Program-made: the position numbers and the translations under genes
Shown here: in pieces, positions 15,164-22,933 of the stretch
How the letters are laid out: the number at the start of each line of letters is the position of its first letter
Numbering within the stretch: position 1 is the first letter of the stretch
NCBI GenBank assembly: GCA_035566895.1
Contig: DATMQA010000139.1
Span: 1 to 43,083, forward strand
From: DATMQA01 sp035566895
GTDB taxonomy: Bacteria > Verrucomicrobiota > Verrucomicrobiia > Limisphaerales > UBA8199
Reading direction: 5' to 3'
DNA length: 43,083 bases
Notes under the pieces: model-generated
Told to the model about the DNA's origin: nothing
Database searches by the model: none
What the model saw: only the letters and a program-made list of their open reading frames with translations

Positions 15164-17935
15164 ATGAGCATCACATCTCAAGCAAAACCCTGTCCGAAGT
15201 GCGGCGGGCCGATTCCCGCTGAGGCGCCACAGGGGCTGTGTCCCAAGTGTCTTCTCCAGCAGGCCTGCGTTCCCACCGAGACAGGCAAGAGCGAACCGGC
15301 CAAATCAGCCCCGCCGACATCGGAGGAATTGTCTGTTGCGTTTCCGCAGCTCGAGATCCTTGGTCTGATCGGCCAGGGGGGCATGGGTTTCGTCTTCAAG
15401 GCCCGCCAGCCGAAGCTTGAGCGCTTTGTCGCCCTGAAAATCCTGCCGGCCTCGCTAGCGGCCGACCCGGCCTTTGCCGAGCGGTTCACGCGCGAAGGGC
15501 GCATGCTGGCGCGGCTCAATCACCCGAACATTGTCGCCATCCACGACTTCGGCCAGGCTAACGGCTTTTTCTATCTGCTGATGGAGTTTGTGGATGGGGT
15601 GAACCTCCGCCAGGCGATGAAGGTGGGGCGGTTCACGCCCGCCCAGGCGTTGTCGGTTGTGCCCAAAATCTGCGAGGCCCTGCAGTTTGCGCACAACGAA
15701 GGAATCCTTCACCGGGACATCAAGCCGGAGAACATCCTGCTGGATACCAAGGGGCGGGTGAAGATCGCCGATTTCGGCATCGCCAAGCTTCTCGGCGAAC
15801 CGCACTCGGACGCTTCCCTGACCGCCAGCGGCGCGACGCTCGGCACGCCGCATTACATGGCCCCGGAACAGCTCGAACACCCGCAGGACGTGGACCAGCG
15901 CGCCGACATCTATTCGCTGGGTGTGGTGCTTTACGAGATGCTCACCGGCGAGTTGCCGATTGGCCGTTTCGCCCCACCGTCGGAAAAGTCCTCCGTCGAT
16001 CCGCGCATGGATGAAGTCGTGCTCCACACCTTGGAGAAGGAGCGTGAACGCCGCACAAAATCCGCGGACGAAGTGAAGACGCAGGTAGAGACGATCGCCG
16101 GAAGCACAGGCACGAAAGTTCTCGAACCGGGGTCCCCCGCGGCTCCGCGGAGCCCTGGGTCCAGGCAACAGCCGAGTGGGGGGATGGGCAGACATCTGCG
16201 CCGAGGCGCGACGGTCGGTTTGCTGGTGTTTGTCCTTACCCTTGCTACGGCGACGGTCATCACATTCCTTTTGCCGAAGACCTACCGGGCTACGGCGCGG
16301 ATTAAACTCGAGCAGGTCGCGCCAGCCGGTGCGGCGACCAGCCCTTCTTACGACCCCTACATGGTCCAGCGCGAAATGGAAGTCATCAAGTCCGACGGCG
16401 CTATTCTATTGAAAGTGATCGGGGACCTGAAACTGGACGAACGCTGGGGTGAACGTTTCGCGCGCGGAAAGCTGGACTCGGCTGAAGCCGCCAGTCTGTT
16501 GATATCCGGAATGGAGATACGACCTGTCCGGAACACGCAAATTCTGGATATCGGCTTCCACAGCGACAGCCCTCGGGAGGCAGCCGAAATCGCCAATGCC
16601 ATTGCCGAGAGATACCGTGCCTACAATCAGGAGCGGCTTGCTGACTCCGTCCAGGAACACCAGAAGTCAGTCGTCGAAATCTTCAGCCCAGTGCAAACGT
16701 TGTTGCGAGTGGACATAATCGAGCAGGCCGTGCCGCCGTTGCACCCAAGCCGGCCTAACCGGCCGTTGAACATTTTTCTCGGAGGGGTGATTGGTTTCTG
16801 CCTTGGTCTTTTTGCGGCCGGAATAACGACTTTGGTATGCGCTCTGAAATCCCGTTGGGCACCGCCTGGGAGTGAACAAGCTCAGCCGCTAGCTTCGAGC
16901 AGCACCGGCGGGAGATTGGCTCCTGCGCCGGCCCAGCCGAAGCCAGATCGGTTATGGCGATGGTTTGCGGTAGTGGTGTTGGCTTTGATTTCGATCCCCG
17001 TTTTTATTTCGATCCTCGGCATACTAGCGGCGATTGCCATACCCAATTTCGTGAAAGCTCGGCAACGCGCGCTGGCTAACCACCAACAGCAGGTGGCCTT
17101 GCTCAGTGCGACCAACCCGGTTTCTGCCTCAGGCGAAACCTGGGCTCCGGCAGCGGCGCCGCAGAGCACCATCGATTTGCAGAAAGTCCTCAACGAAGCG
17201 AAGGAGTTGGTGTCGATAGGCGCTTATGAGGAAGCCTTGCAACGTCACATCTGGTACCACAATCACTCGAAGTCCGATCCCTCTCAAACCGGCGTGCGCA
17301 TTTCCTTCGCCCTGTCCGACTGGGTCGAGTTGGGCCGCCGATATCCGAAAGCGCGGCAGGCGCTTGTCGAAATTCGCGATTCCGACGCACGCGAATTTTC
17401 TGAAGGCCGCGGCTATTTCGATTTGTTCATGGAACTGGCTGCCATCAACCAATACCTCGGCGAGGACGACGCCACCGTGGCTTTGTTCAAGAGTATCGGC
17501 GAGCGCGACAAACAATTGGCTCAGCAATGCTACGGCCTGGTGGAACCCCTGCTCACGCAGCGCTGTGAATATGCTCTGTGCATGAGCTACATCGGCAAGC
17601 CGGACGCCAGGTTCCAGGCCTACCGCCAGTCGTGGGAACATATGAAACAAATGGGAGATCGCCAGAATACCCAGCGGCAGCAACAAGTCGAACGGTTCAA
17701 AGCTATGGCGAAGACCAATTCCGCTTTTTCCAACTGGCAGTTGCCGCTTCCGCCGGACCTTGCGAAGATGGCTAACACCAATTTCGTCGCCCAAACCTGC
17801 CGATTGATCGAAATCCTCTCGGCCACCGGCCACAAGCCCGACGCGGAAAGCATTCGCGACCAGGCTGTGGCAATTCTTGACGACCCCGGTTTGAAATCCG
17901 CGGTGGACGACGCGGAGAAAAAAGTTCGCAAGTAA
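15164..17935 (+). CDS. Ser/Thr protein kinase fused to a Wzz-like and a pilin-like membrane region
   Basis: A 923-residue membrane kinase. A zinc ribbon (C10, C13, C26, C29) is followed by a kinase domain (~63-315) with all catalytic motifs: GQGGMG loop, K92 in VALK, HRDIKPEN (D185), DFG (D203), and GTPHYMAPEQ. After TM1 (~348-370) a Wzz/chain-length-determinant-like segment follows (YRATARIKLEQ, ADILDIGFHS-type strand, AAEIANAIAERYRAYNQERL, proline-rich RPNRPLNIFLGG), ending in TM2 (~536-560). TM3 (~600-628) continues into a type IV pilin-like motif, ILAAIAIPNFVKARQRA. The final ~270 residues are helical and TPR-like. The catalytic domain faces the cytoplasm. The ECF-like sigma gene begins one base after the stop, so this is almost certainly one operon and the kinase probably controls that sigma factor. 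Confidence 0.92.
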   Translation: MSITSQAKPCPKCGGPIPAEAPQGLCPKCLLQQACVPTETGKSEPAKSAPPTSEELSVAFPQLEILGLIGQGGMGFVFKARQPKLERFVALKILPASLAADPAFAERFTREGRMLARLNHPNIVAIHDFGQANGFFYLLMEFVDGVNLRQAMKVGRFTPAQALSVVPKICEALQFAHNEGILHRDIKPENILLDTKGRVKIADFGIAKLLGEPHSDASLTASGATLGTPHYMAPEQLEHPQDVDQRADIYSLGVVLYEMLTGELPIGRFAPPSEKSSVDPRMDEVVLHTLEKERERRTKSADEVKTQVETIAGSTGTKVLEPGSPAAPRSPGSRQQPSGGMGRHLRRGATVGLLVFVLTLATATVITFLLPKTYRATARIKLEQVAPAGAATSPSYDPYMVQREMEVIKSDGAILLKVIGDLKLDERWGERFARGKLDSAEAASLLISGMEIRPVRNTQILDIGFHSDSPREAAEIANAIAERYRAYNQERLADSVQEHQKSVVEIFSPVQTLLRVDIIEQAVPPLHPSRPNRPLNIFLGGVIGFCLGLFAAGITTLVCALKSRWAPPGSEQAQPLASSSTGGRLAPAPAQPKPDRLWRWFAVVVLALISIPVFISILGILAAIAIPNFVKARQRALANHQQQVALLSATNPVSASGETWAPAAAPQSTIDLQKVLNEAKELVSIGAYEEALQRHIWYHNHSKSDPSQTGVRISFALSDWVELGRRYPKARQALVEIRDSDAREFSEGRGYFDLFMELAAINQYLGEDDATVALFKSIGERDKQLAQQCYGLVEPLLTQRCEYALCMSYIGKPDARFQAYRQSWEHMKQMGDRQNTQRQQQVERFKAMAKTNSAFSNWQLPLPPDLAKMANTNFVAQTCRLIEILSATGHKPDAESIRDQAVAILDDPGLKSAVDDAEKKVRK

Positions 17936-17936
17936 T

Positions 17937-18680
17937 TTGACCTCTGAACATTCAACTCCAGAAGGCACGGCACCCAGCGCGTTCGTCACGACGCAATGGA
18001 CGCAGGTGCTGGAAGCGCGCGGCGATTCACCAGAGGCGAAGGCGGCGCTGAGCGACCTGTGCGCCGCCTATTACGCCCCGGTCTTTGCGTTTATCCGGCG
18101 GAACGCGGCGCAGGAGGATTCCGCGAAAGATCTAACGCAGGAGTTTTTCACCCGCCTGCTCGCCCGGCAGGGTATAGCCACCGTGGACCCGCAACGGGGC
18201 CGGTTTCGCTCCTTTCTGCTCGGTGCGGTGAAGCATTTCCTCGCCGATATGCGGGACCATGCGCATCGGCTGAAACGAGGCGCCGGCCAACTCATGGAGA
18301 CAGTCGAGCCGGGAACGGACACCTCGCCGGGCCTGCAAGTGGCCGACCCGAATGCGCCGAGTCCCGACCGCGAATTCGACCGCAAATGGGCTTTAACGCT
18401 GCTCGACCGCGCCCTCGCAGCCCTGGCTCGAGAACACGAGGCCTCCGGTAAGGCCGACCATTTCGAAACACTCAAGCCATGGCTGACCGGCGATACCGAG
18501 AACATTTCCCAAGCGGACGCTGCCGCCCGGCTCGGCCTGAACGAAGGCGCCGTCAAGGTTGCGATTCACCGGCTCCGCCGGCGTTTTCGTGAAGTCATCA
18601 AAAGCGAAATCGGGCAGACCGTGAGTGAGCGCGCCCAGGTGGAAGCGGAGATGCATTACCTCCTGGAGGCACTCCTGTAA
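17937..18680 (+). CDS. ECF-like RNA polymerase sigma factor (kinase module A)
   Basis: A 247-residue sigma-70 family protein. Region 2 is seen in FVTTQWTQVLEARG, then LCAAYYAPVFAFIRRN and DSAKDLTQEFFTRLL, the region 2.2/2.3 core. Region 4 is the C-terminal helix-turn-helix ISQADAAARLGLNEGAVKVAIHRLRRRFRE. A long inter-region linker with ALTLLDRALAALAREHEASG is typical of the large Planctomycetes/Verrucomicrobiota sigma group that is linked to kinase genes. The start is TTG at 17937, directly after the kinase TAA and separated from it by one base. No ATG exists nearby in frame, so translational coupling with the kinase is likely. No anti-sigma gene is adjacent. Confidence 0.9.
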   Translation: MTSEHSTPEGTAPSAFVTTQWTQVLEARGDSPEAKAALSDLCAAYYAPVFAFIRRNAAQEDSAKDLTQEFFTRLLARQGIATVDPQRGRFRSFLLGAVKHFLADMRDHAHRLKRGAGQLMETVEPGTDTSPGLQVADPNAPSPDREFDRKWALTLLDRALAALAREHEASGKADHFETLKPWLTGDTENISQADAAARLGLNEGAVKVAIHRLRRRFREVIKSEIGQTVSERAQVEAEMHYLLEALL

Positions 18681-18685
18681 CAGGG

Positions 18686-18707
18686 CGCCGGTATCTATCC
18701 GCCGGCG
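18686..18707. terminator. Candidate bidirectional hairpin between convergent genes
   Basis: CGCCGG (18686-18691) pairs with CCGGCG (18702-18707) around a 10-base loop, 6 bp after the sigma factor stop, and overlaps the end of the yciH gene. No T-tract follows, so the terminator role is weakly supported. Confidence 0.3.
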
Positions 18708-19090
18708 AACACGGGGCGAAAGTTCGCCTCGCTCAGGATGCGCGCGACCTCCGCGCGTTTGTCTCCCTGAATCTCGATCTGGCCGTCCTTGACCGTGCCG
18801 CCTGTGCCGCAGGCCTTCTGCATCGCCTTGGCCAGTTGCTCCTTTTCCGGCAGCCCGATGCCGACAAAACCTTTAACCACCGTCACCGTCTTGCCCCCTC
18901 GCCCTGCGGTCTGCCGGATAATATCCACGCGACCACGGTTCTTTCTGGCCGGTTTGGCTGATGGCTCCTGGCCGGTATTAGCCGGCCCCCTGTCGGTGCC
19001 GGGCGGGAGTCCCGCGGTGGACAGGGCACCAAAAGGATTGTGACCAAACCTCTCTCCACCGTCGGTAGGAATGCGTTTGGGGCCGCTCAT
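18695..19090 (-). CDS. yciH: SUI1/YciH family translation initiation factor-like protein
   Basis: A 131-residue protein homologous to eukaryotic eIF1 (SUI1), which affects start codon selection fidelity. The SUI1 core covers the C-terminal 80 residues: GRVDIIRQTAGRGGKTVTVVKGF, then LAKAMQKACGTGGTVKDG and IEIQGDKRAEVARIL. That is the KACGTGGTVKDG hallmark of bacterial YciH. The N-terminal ~45 residues are a disordered, proline- and glycine-rich extension. Start ATG 19090. The gene follows yajQ by 21 bp on the same strand, so the two are probably co-transcribed. Confidence 0.93.
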   Translation of the reverse strand: MSGPKRIPTDGGERFGHNPFGALSTAGLPPGTDRGPANTGQEPSAKPARKNRGRVDIIRQTAGRGGKTVTVVKGFVGIGLPEKEQLAKAMQKACGTGGTVKDGQIEIQGDKRAEVARILSEANFRPVFAGG

Positions 19091-19111
19091 GCGTTTCGCT
19101 CCAGCAGGACC

Positions 19112-19597
19112 CTAATCGCGGAAGTTAGCGAACTGGAGTGCTACCGGAAAATCTTTGGCCCGCACGGCGGCGATCACGGCCTGCAGATCGTCCCGGCTCT
19201 TGCCGGTCACGCGCACCTGCTGGTCCTGGATCTGGGTGGTCACTTTGAATTTCGCTTCGCGGATATAGCCGGTGACCTGTTTGGCTACGTCGGTCGCCAG
19301 GCCCTGTTTGATTTTGATCGACTGCCGGGAGTGCCCCAACGGGGAGACTTCCGGTTCGCATTGTTCAACGCTTTTGAGACTGATGTTGCGTTTGGCGATC
19401 TTCCCAATGACAATCTCGGTCAGTGCTTTGAGCTTGAACGCGTTCTCGGCAGAAAGCTTGATCTCATCTTTTTCCAGGACGATTTCCGCCTTGGTCCCTT
19501 TGAAATCGAAGCGATTGGCGAGCTCCTTTTTGGCGATGTTCACCGCGTTCTCGATTTCCATCGAGTTGACCTGGCTGACGATATCGAATGACGGCAT
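19112..19597 (-). CDS. yajQ: YajQ family nucleotide-binding protein (UPF0234)
   Basis: A 161-residue cytoplasmic protein. The N-terminus MPSFDIVSQVNSMEIENAVN, the NRFDFKG core motif, the SVEQCEP segment and the C-terminal VTGKSRDDLQAVIAAVR/LQFANFRD end are diagnostic of YajQ. Family members bind nucleotides, and some bind cyclic di-GMP and modulate transcription. Which activity applies here is not visible from sequence. Length and start (ATG 19597) are standard. It precedes yciH by 21 bp and follows the SGNH-DUF1080 gene by 49 bp, all on the minus strand. Confidence 0.95.
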   Translation of the reverse strand: MPSFDIVSQVNSMEIENAVNIAKKELANRFDFKGTKAEIVLEKDEIKLSAENAFKLKALTEIVIGKIAKRNISLKSVEQCEPEVSPLGHSRQSIKIKQGLATDVAKQVTGYIREAKFKVTTQIQDQQVRVTGKSRDDLQAVIAAVRAKDFPVALQFANFRD

Positions 19598-19646
19598 GGC
19601 TGCATCCTAATCCACCGCCCAAAAATGGAAATCTAAAAGGATGGCT

Positions 19647-21020
19647 TCAAGGAGTTTCCTTGATGCGGATGCGGCGGTATTCCATTTGACCGCGGTCGCC
19701 TTCGAGGCCGATGGGACCGGTGGGGGGAACTTTCATGGCCGCTTCCAATACTTCGCCGTTGCAGAGACAGTTGGCCATGCCATCCGTCACAATCACTTCG
19801 ATTTCATTCCAGTCGCCGGGCCGATAGTTCCTGAGATTTTTGTAAGGGCCGGCGAGGAGGTAATCCCGGCATTGAAGTTGCGGGTTGCGGATGAAGATGC
19901 CGCTGTCGGCATTGGGCGTCGCGCGGAACTCGAGGCGCAGGATGAAGTCTTTCGGGAAGTCCCGGGTCGTGGAGAGCTGCTGAATTTTGCGCCCTTCGGA
20001 CGGGGTGGTGACGATCAGGCGGCCATTGCTGGCGATAAATCTCCCATCGGAACTGCTGGTCTGGCCGTCGAAGCTGACCTGAGTAGTGACGATGGGCCAT
20101 GGCGGGGCGTTGGGGTCCCCTGCTCGCCATTTTCTGGCGGCTTCTTTGTCCGCGTCCGACGTGGGCCGGAACCCCCAGCCAGTGAGGTCCTTTCCATTGA
20201 AGAGGCTCACAAAGCCGGGCTCGGGCGTAAATTGGTATGGCTGCGTTTCCAGGAACCCGAGCGTGGCAAAAATGGGGCGCAACGCCGCAGCCCACTTGGC
20301 GTAGCCGGCGAGATTGGGATGAAGTAGGTCGGGAAATTCCGCTGCGAGCGCGTCGCCCCTGGCGTCGGCAAAGAGCAGCCAGGTTTCGAGCAAGGTGACT
20401 TGCGCGTTACCCTTGACCGCGGCTCCATACAGTTGATTCAGCTTCTTGATCTTATCCGCCGGCCGCGATTTCGATGCCGAGCTGGGGAAAACCTGGCACA
20501 AGACGACGGGGATTTTCGGCTCGTGCCGCGCCAATTCGGCCAGGATGAGTTTCAGGTTCGCCGCCGCGGTTTCGGGGTTGGCTTTTTCTTCGAGATCGTT
20601 AGTGCCGATGAGCAGGACGACTGCCCGCGGGTCCAGCGCGAGCACGTCTTCCTGCAAGCGGATGAGAACTCCGCGGGAGGTGTCCCCACTGATGCCGCGA
20701 TTGGCAAGCCTCATGCCGGGAAACCAAGCGCTGAAATCTTCACCCCAACCTTGCGTGATTGAATCGCCGAGCAACACCACGGCGTTCCGGTCACGCTCAC
20801 CCCGACCGGCCCAGGCGGTGCGGCGCTCCGTCCAGAGCTTGCGAAACCAATCGTAACGGCGAATCGGCCCCTCGCCGGGCAACCCATCGTCAGTGGCAGG
20901 GATTTGAAAGTGTCCCGCGAGTTGGGCCGCGGGCGGTTTGTCCTGCGCTCGAGGCGTGACCCCACCCGGCAGGAATAATAGCGCGATGAGGAGAAAGCGG
21001 AGCGTGAAGCTGGATTTCAT
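19647..21020 (-). CDS. SGNH hydrolase fused to DUF1080 (3-keto-disaccharide hydrolase-like) domain
   Basis: An exported two-domain enzyme of 457 residues. From the chosen start a signal peptide (MKSSFTLRFLLIALLFLPGG) leads to an SGNH/GDSL esterase domain. Its block I is VVLLGDSITQGWG (catalytic Ser), block II is ANRGISGDTS, block III is IGTNDLEE, and the catalytic Asp and His are in DLLHPNLAGY. The C-terminal ~200 residues are a DUF1080 domain starting FVSLFNGKDLTGWG and ending QMEYRRIRIKE. DUF1080 includes hydrolases and lyases acting on 3-keto sugars. ATG 21020 was chosen because it begins a signal peptide; a frame from 21212 adds 64 non-matching residues. It is 134 bp downstream of the response regulator gene. 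Confidence 0.9.
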   Translation of the reverse strand: MKSSFTLRFLLIALLFLPGGVTPRAQDKPPAAQLAGHFQIPATDDGLPGEGPIRRYDWFRKLWTERRTAWAGRGERDRNAVVLLGDSITQGWGEDFSAWFPGMRLANRGISGDTSRGVLIRLQEDVLALDPRAVVLLIGTNDLEEKANPETAAANLKLILAELARHEPKIPVVLCQVFPSSASKSRPADKIKKLNQLYGAAVKGNAQVTLLETWLLFADARGDALAAEFPDLLHPNLAGYAKWAAALRPIFATLGFLETQPYQFTPEPGFVSLFNGKDLTGWGFRPTSDADKEAARKWRAGDPNAPPWPIVTTQVSFDGQTSSSDGRFIASNGRLIVTTPSEGRKIQQLSTTRDFPKDFILRLEFRATPNADSGIFIRNPQLQCRDYLLAGPYKNLRNYRPGDWNEIEVIVTDGMANCLCNGEVLEAAMKVPPTGPIGLEGDRGQMEYRRIRIKETP

Positions 21021-21154
21021 GTGGCGCGATTTTCGCAAATAGGCGATTGGACGCAAGTTTTGTGAGGGAGGGGTTTTGGGAAGACGAGCTCGGCAGGGCC
21101 GTCCGTCAAGATGGTAGCAACACCCTTGCACTCCGATACTCCACCACTTTAGCC

Positions 21155-21616
21155 TTACTTTGCCTCGGCGTGTTTGGCGCAGTAGCGGTTGAAACGCTCG
21201 TCCAGCCAGCATTTGCGGACATCGTCGAGCAAGCGGACGAGGTCTTCAAATCCGTGCGGCTTGACGCGGTAGTCATACACCCCCAACTGCCGGGATTTAT
21301 CGACATCGGACTGGAGCTTGGAGGAGGTCAAAACCACGACAGGCAGGGTGTCGAACTGCTGTTGAGTGCGCAGCCAATTGAGCACGTCAAATCCATCCAT
21401 CCAGGGCATCTTCAAGTCCAACAACATCAGCCCCGGCAAGGGGAACTTATCACGTTGGACGTAATCGCCGGTGCCGGACAAATAATCAATCGCCTCCTGG
21501 CCGTTGCGCACGACAAAAAGAGGGTTCGGGATGCCGGCCCGGTCGAAGGCCCGGCCCATGAGGAAAATGTCGTTTTCGTCGTCCTCGGCTAACAAAATTG
21601 CCACGTCGTTCAGCAT
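21155..21616 (-). CDS. Single-domain response regulator (Rcp1/CheY-like)
   Basis: A stand-alone receiver domain of 153 residues. The acidic pocket is AEDDEND, the phosphoacceptor aspartate is in LMLLDLKMPWMDGF, the switch region is VVVLTSS, and the conserved lysine is in YRVKPHGF. The extended loop GTGDYVQRDKFPLPGL is typical of Rcp1-type receivers, which usually partner with phytochrome-like or hybrid histidine kinases. No output domain is present. ATG 21616 (MLNDVAILLAEDD) starts the fold exactly. A 20-residue longer form from 21676 does not fit. A paralogue lies at 35314-35796. No kinase gene is adjacent. Confidence 0.92.
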   Translation of the reverse strand: MLNDVAILLAEDDENDIFLMGRAFDRAGIPNPLFVVRNGQEAIDYLSGTGDYVQRDKFPLPGLMLLDLKMPWMDGFDVLNWLRTQQQFDTLPVVVLTSSKLQSDVDKSRQLGVYDYRVKPHGFEDLVRLLDDVRKCWLDERFNRYCAKHAEAK

Positions 21617-21709
21617 GTTCTTCAGGTTGCCCGCCGGTGAACAGCTCACCCGAACGGAAACTAAACTCGCCGCCAATATCGCACATAAGTCCTGGAAGAC
21701 AATAGGGTG

Positions 21710-22789
21710 TTACTGGGGTACCGGCACCGGTGGAGGTGCGTCCTGGGCGGCCTTTTCCGGAACGAAGAATTTTCGGGCCATGCTCATCCCCATCCGCATC
21801 ATCTGCAATTGGCTCGATTGGTATTTGCCAAAGGCGTCCAACTGGTCGGGGGACAGAATGGTCCGGGCGCGCTCAAAGACGCGCTGGTTGAGCGTCTCCT
21901 GGGACTGCAGAAGTTTGTCGCCCTGCTCCTCGGAGAGCATGGCATCGAGAGACTTAGACGGGTCCTGGCTGGAGTCCGGGGAGGGCTGGCCGGTGGCAGC
22001 AGCGACACTTTGTTTCTCCTCCTTCATAAAAGCCAGCAACTGCTCGGTTTGCGGGTCAGTGAGGGGATTGTCGCTGCCAGCGGTTTGCTGCTTAAATACG
22101 TTGAGTTGCATGCGCTCGCCTGAGGTTTGCTGGTAATCTTTGTATTGTGTGAACCGGGCGTCTCCAAGTACGGCCTTCAATTGCTCGTCCAGTTGCTTCT
22201 GCTGCTCAGCGATGTTGCTGGCCATAGTCGCGCGATTCGTGGAGGAGGCTCCGTCAAAAAGTGAGGTTGCCTGCTCGGTGCTTTTGGCCATGTTTTCGGC
22301 CAGAAGGTCTTTGAACTTGGCCGCTTCGTCCGGGTTAAGGCCCATTTGCTTGATCAGCGGGGCATAGAGTTGGTTCATCATCACGCTCTGCTGGTCGACG
22401 ATGATCTTCTTCATGTTGGGGTCGTGCATCATTTTTGAAACCATTTTGCCAAAACCGCCGCTGTCACCGTCCGGTTTTCCAGGTTCGGTCCTAAGGGACG
22501 CCGTCACGGGAGCGGAATTAGTGTGCGAGGCGGGCGCGACTTCAGCCGGTTGCTTGGCGAGAAGTTGGCCTGCCATTTCTTCGGTTTCGTGGCGCAATTG
22601 GTCGCGTTGCTGCTCCAATTGCTTCTGGACTGACTCAAGGGCTGCGATTTGGCTGGCGTTCGCCTCAGCGTCGGCCCGCTCCGCAGCCAGGTGGCTTTGC
22701 TGCTGCCTGAGTTTTTGCCATTGGAAAACGCAGACGCAGCCCAAAACCAGCGTGGTCCCCGCCAGGAACAGAGTGAGGAGATTTTTCAT
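21710..22789 (-). CDS. Membrane-anchored coiled-coil protein, 359 residues (hypothetical)
   Basis: An N-terminal signal anchor (MKNLLTLFLAGTTLVLGCVCVF) is followed by a Q- and E-rich coiled coil (~25-75: WQKLRQQQSHLAAERADAEA, then ALESVQKQLEQQRDQLRHET). The rest is helical with no recognised enzyme motif. Met-rich helices (GKMVSKMMHDPNMKK) and a C-terminal segment ILSPDQLDAFGKYQSSQLQM resemble periplasmic Spy/LTXXQ-type stress proteins, but only weakly. The proline-rich end (DAPPPVPVPQ) is probably flexible. The body would be periplasmic. It lies between the module B kinase gene (144 bp upstream) and the response regulator on the minus strand. Confidence 0.75.
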   Translation of the reverse strand: MKNLLTLFLAGTTLVLGCVCVFQWQKLRQQQSHLAAERADAEANASQIAALESVQKQLEQQRDQLRHETEEMAGQLLAKQPAEVAPASHTNSAPVTASLRTEPGKPDGDSGGFGKMVSKMMHDPNMKKIIVDQQSVMMNQLYAPLIKQMGLNPDEAAKFKDLLAENMAKSTEQATSLFDGASSTNRATMASNIAEQQKQLDEQLKAVLGDARFTQYKDYQQTSGERMQLNVFKQQTAGSDNPLTDPQTEQLLAFMKEEKQSVAAATGQPSPDSSQDPSKSLDAMLSEEQGDKLLQSQETLNQRVFERARTILSPDQLDAFGKYQSSQLQMMRMGMSMARKFFVPEKAAQDAPPPVPVPQ

Positions 22790-22933
22790 AGGAATGTTCG
22801 TGTTTCAAGGTCGCTTCAAAACTTTGCTGCCAATCCATTCTTAAGAGATGCCTTTCAAAAGTAACTTATAAACTCGAGCGGAGATTGTAGCCGGCACGCC
22901 CATGGCTCTTGCAACTGCATCGATACGGCACTG

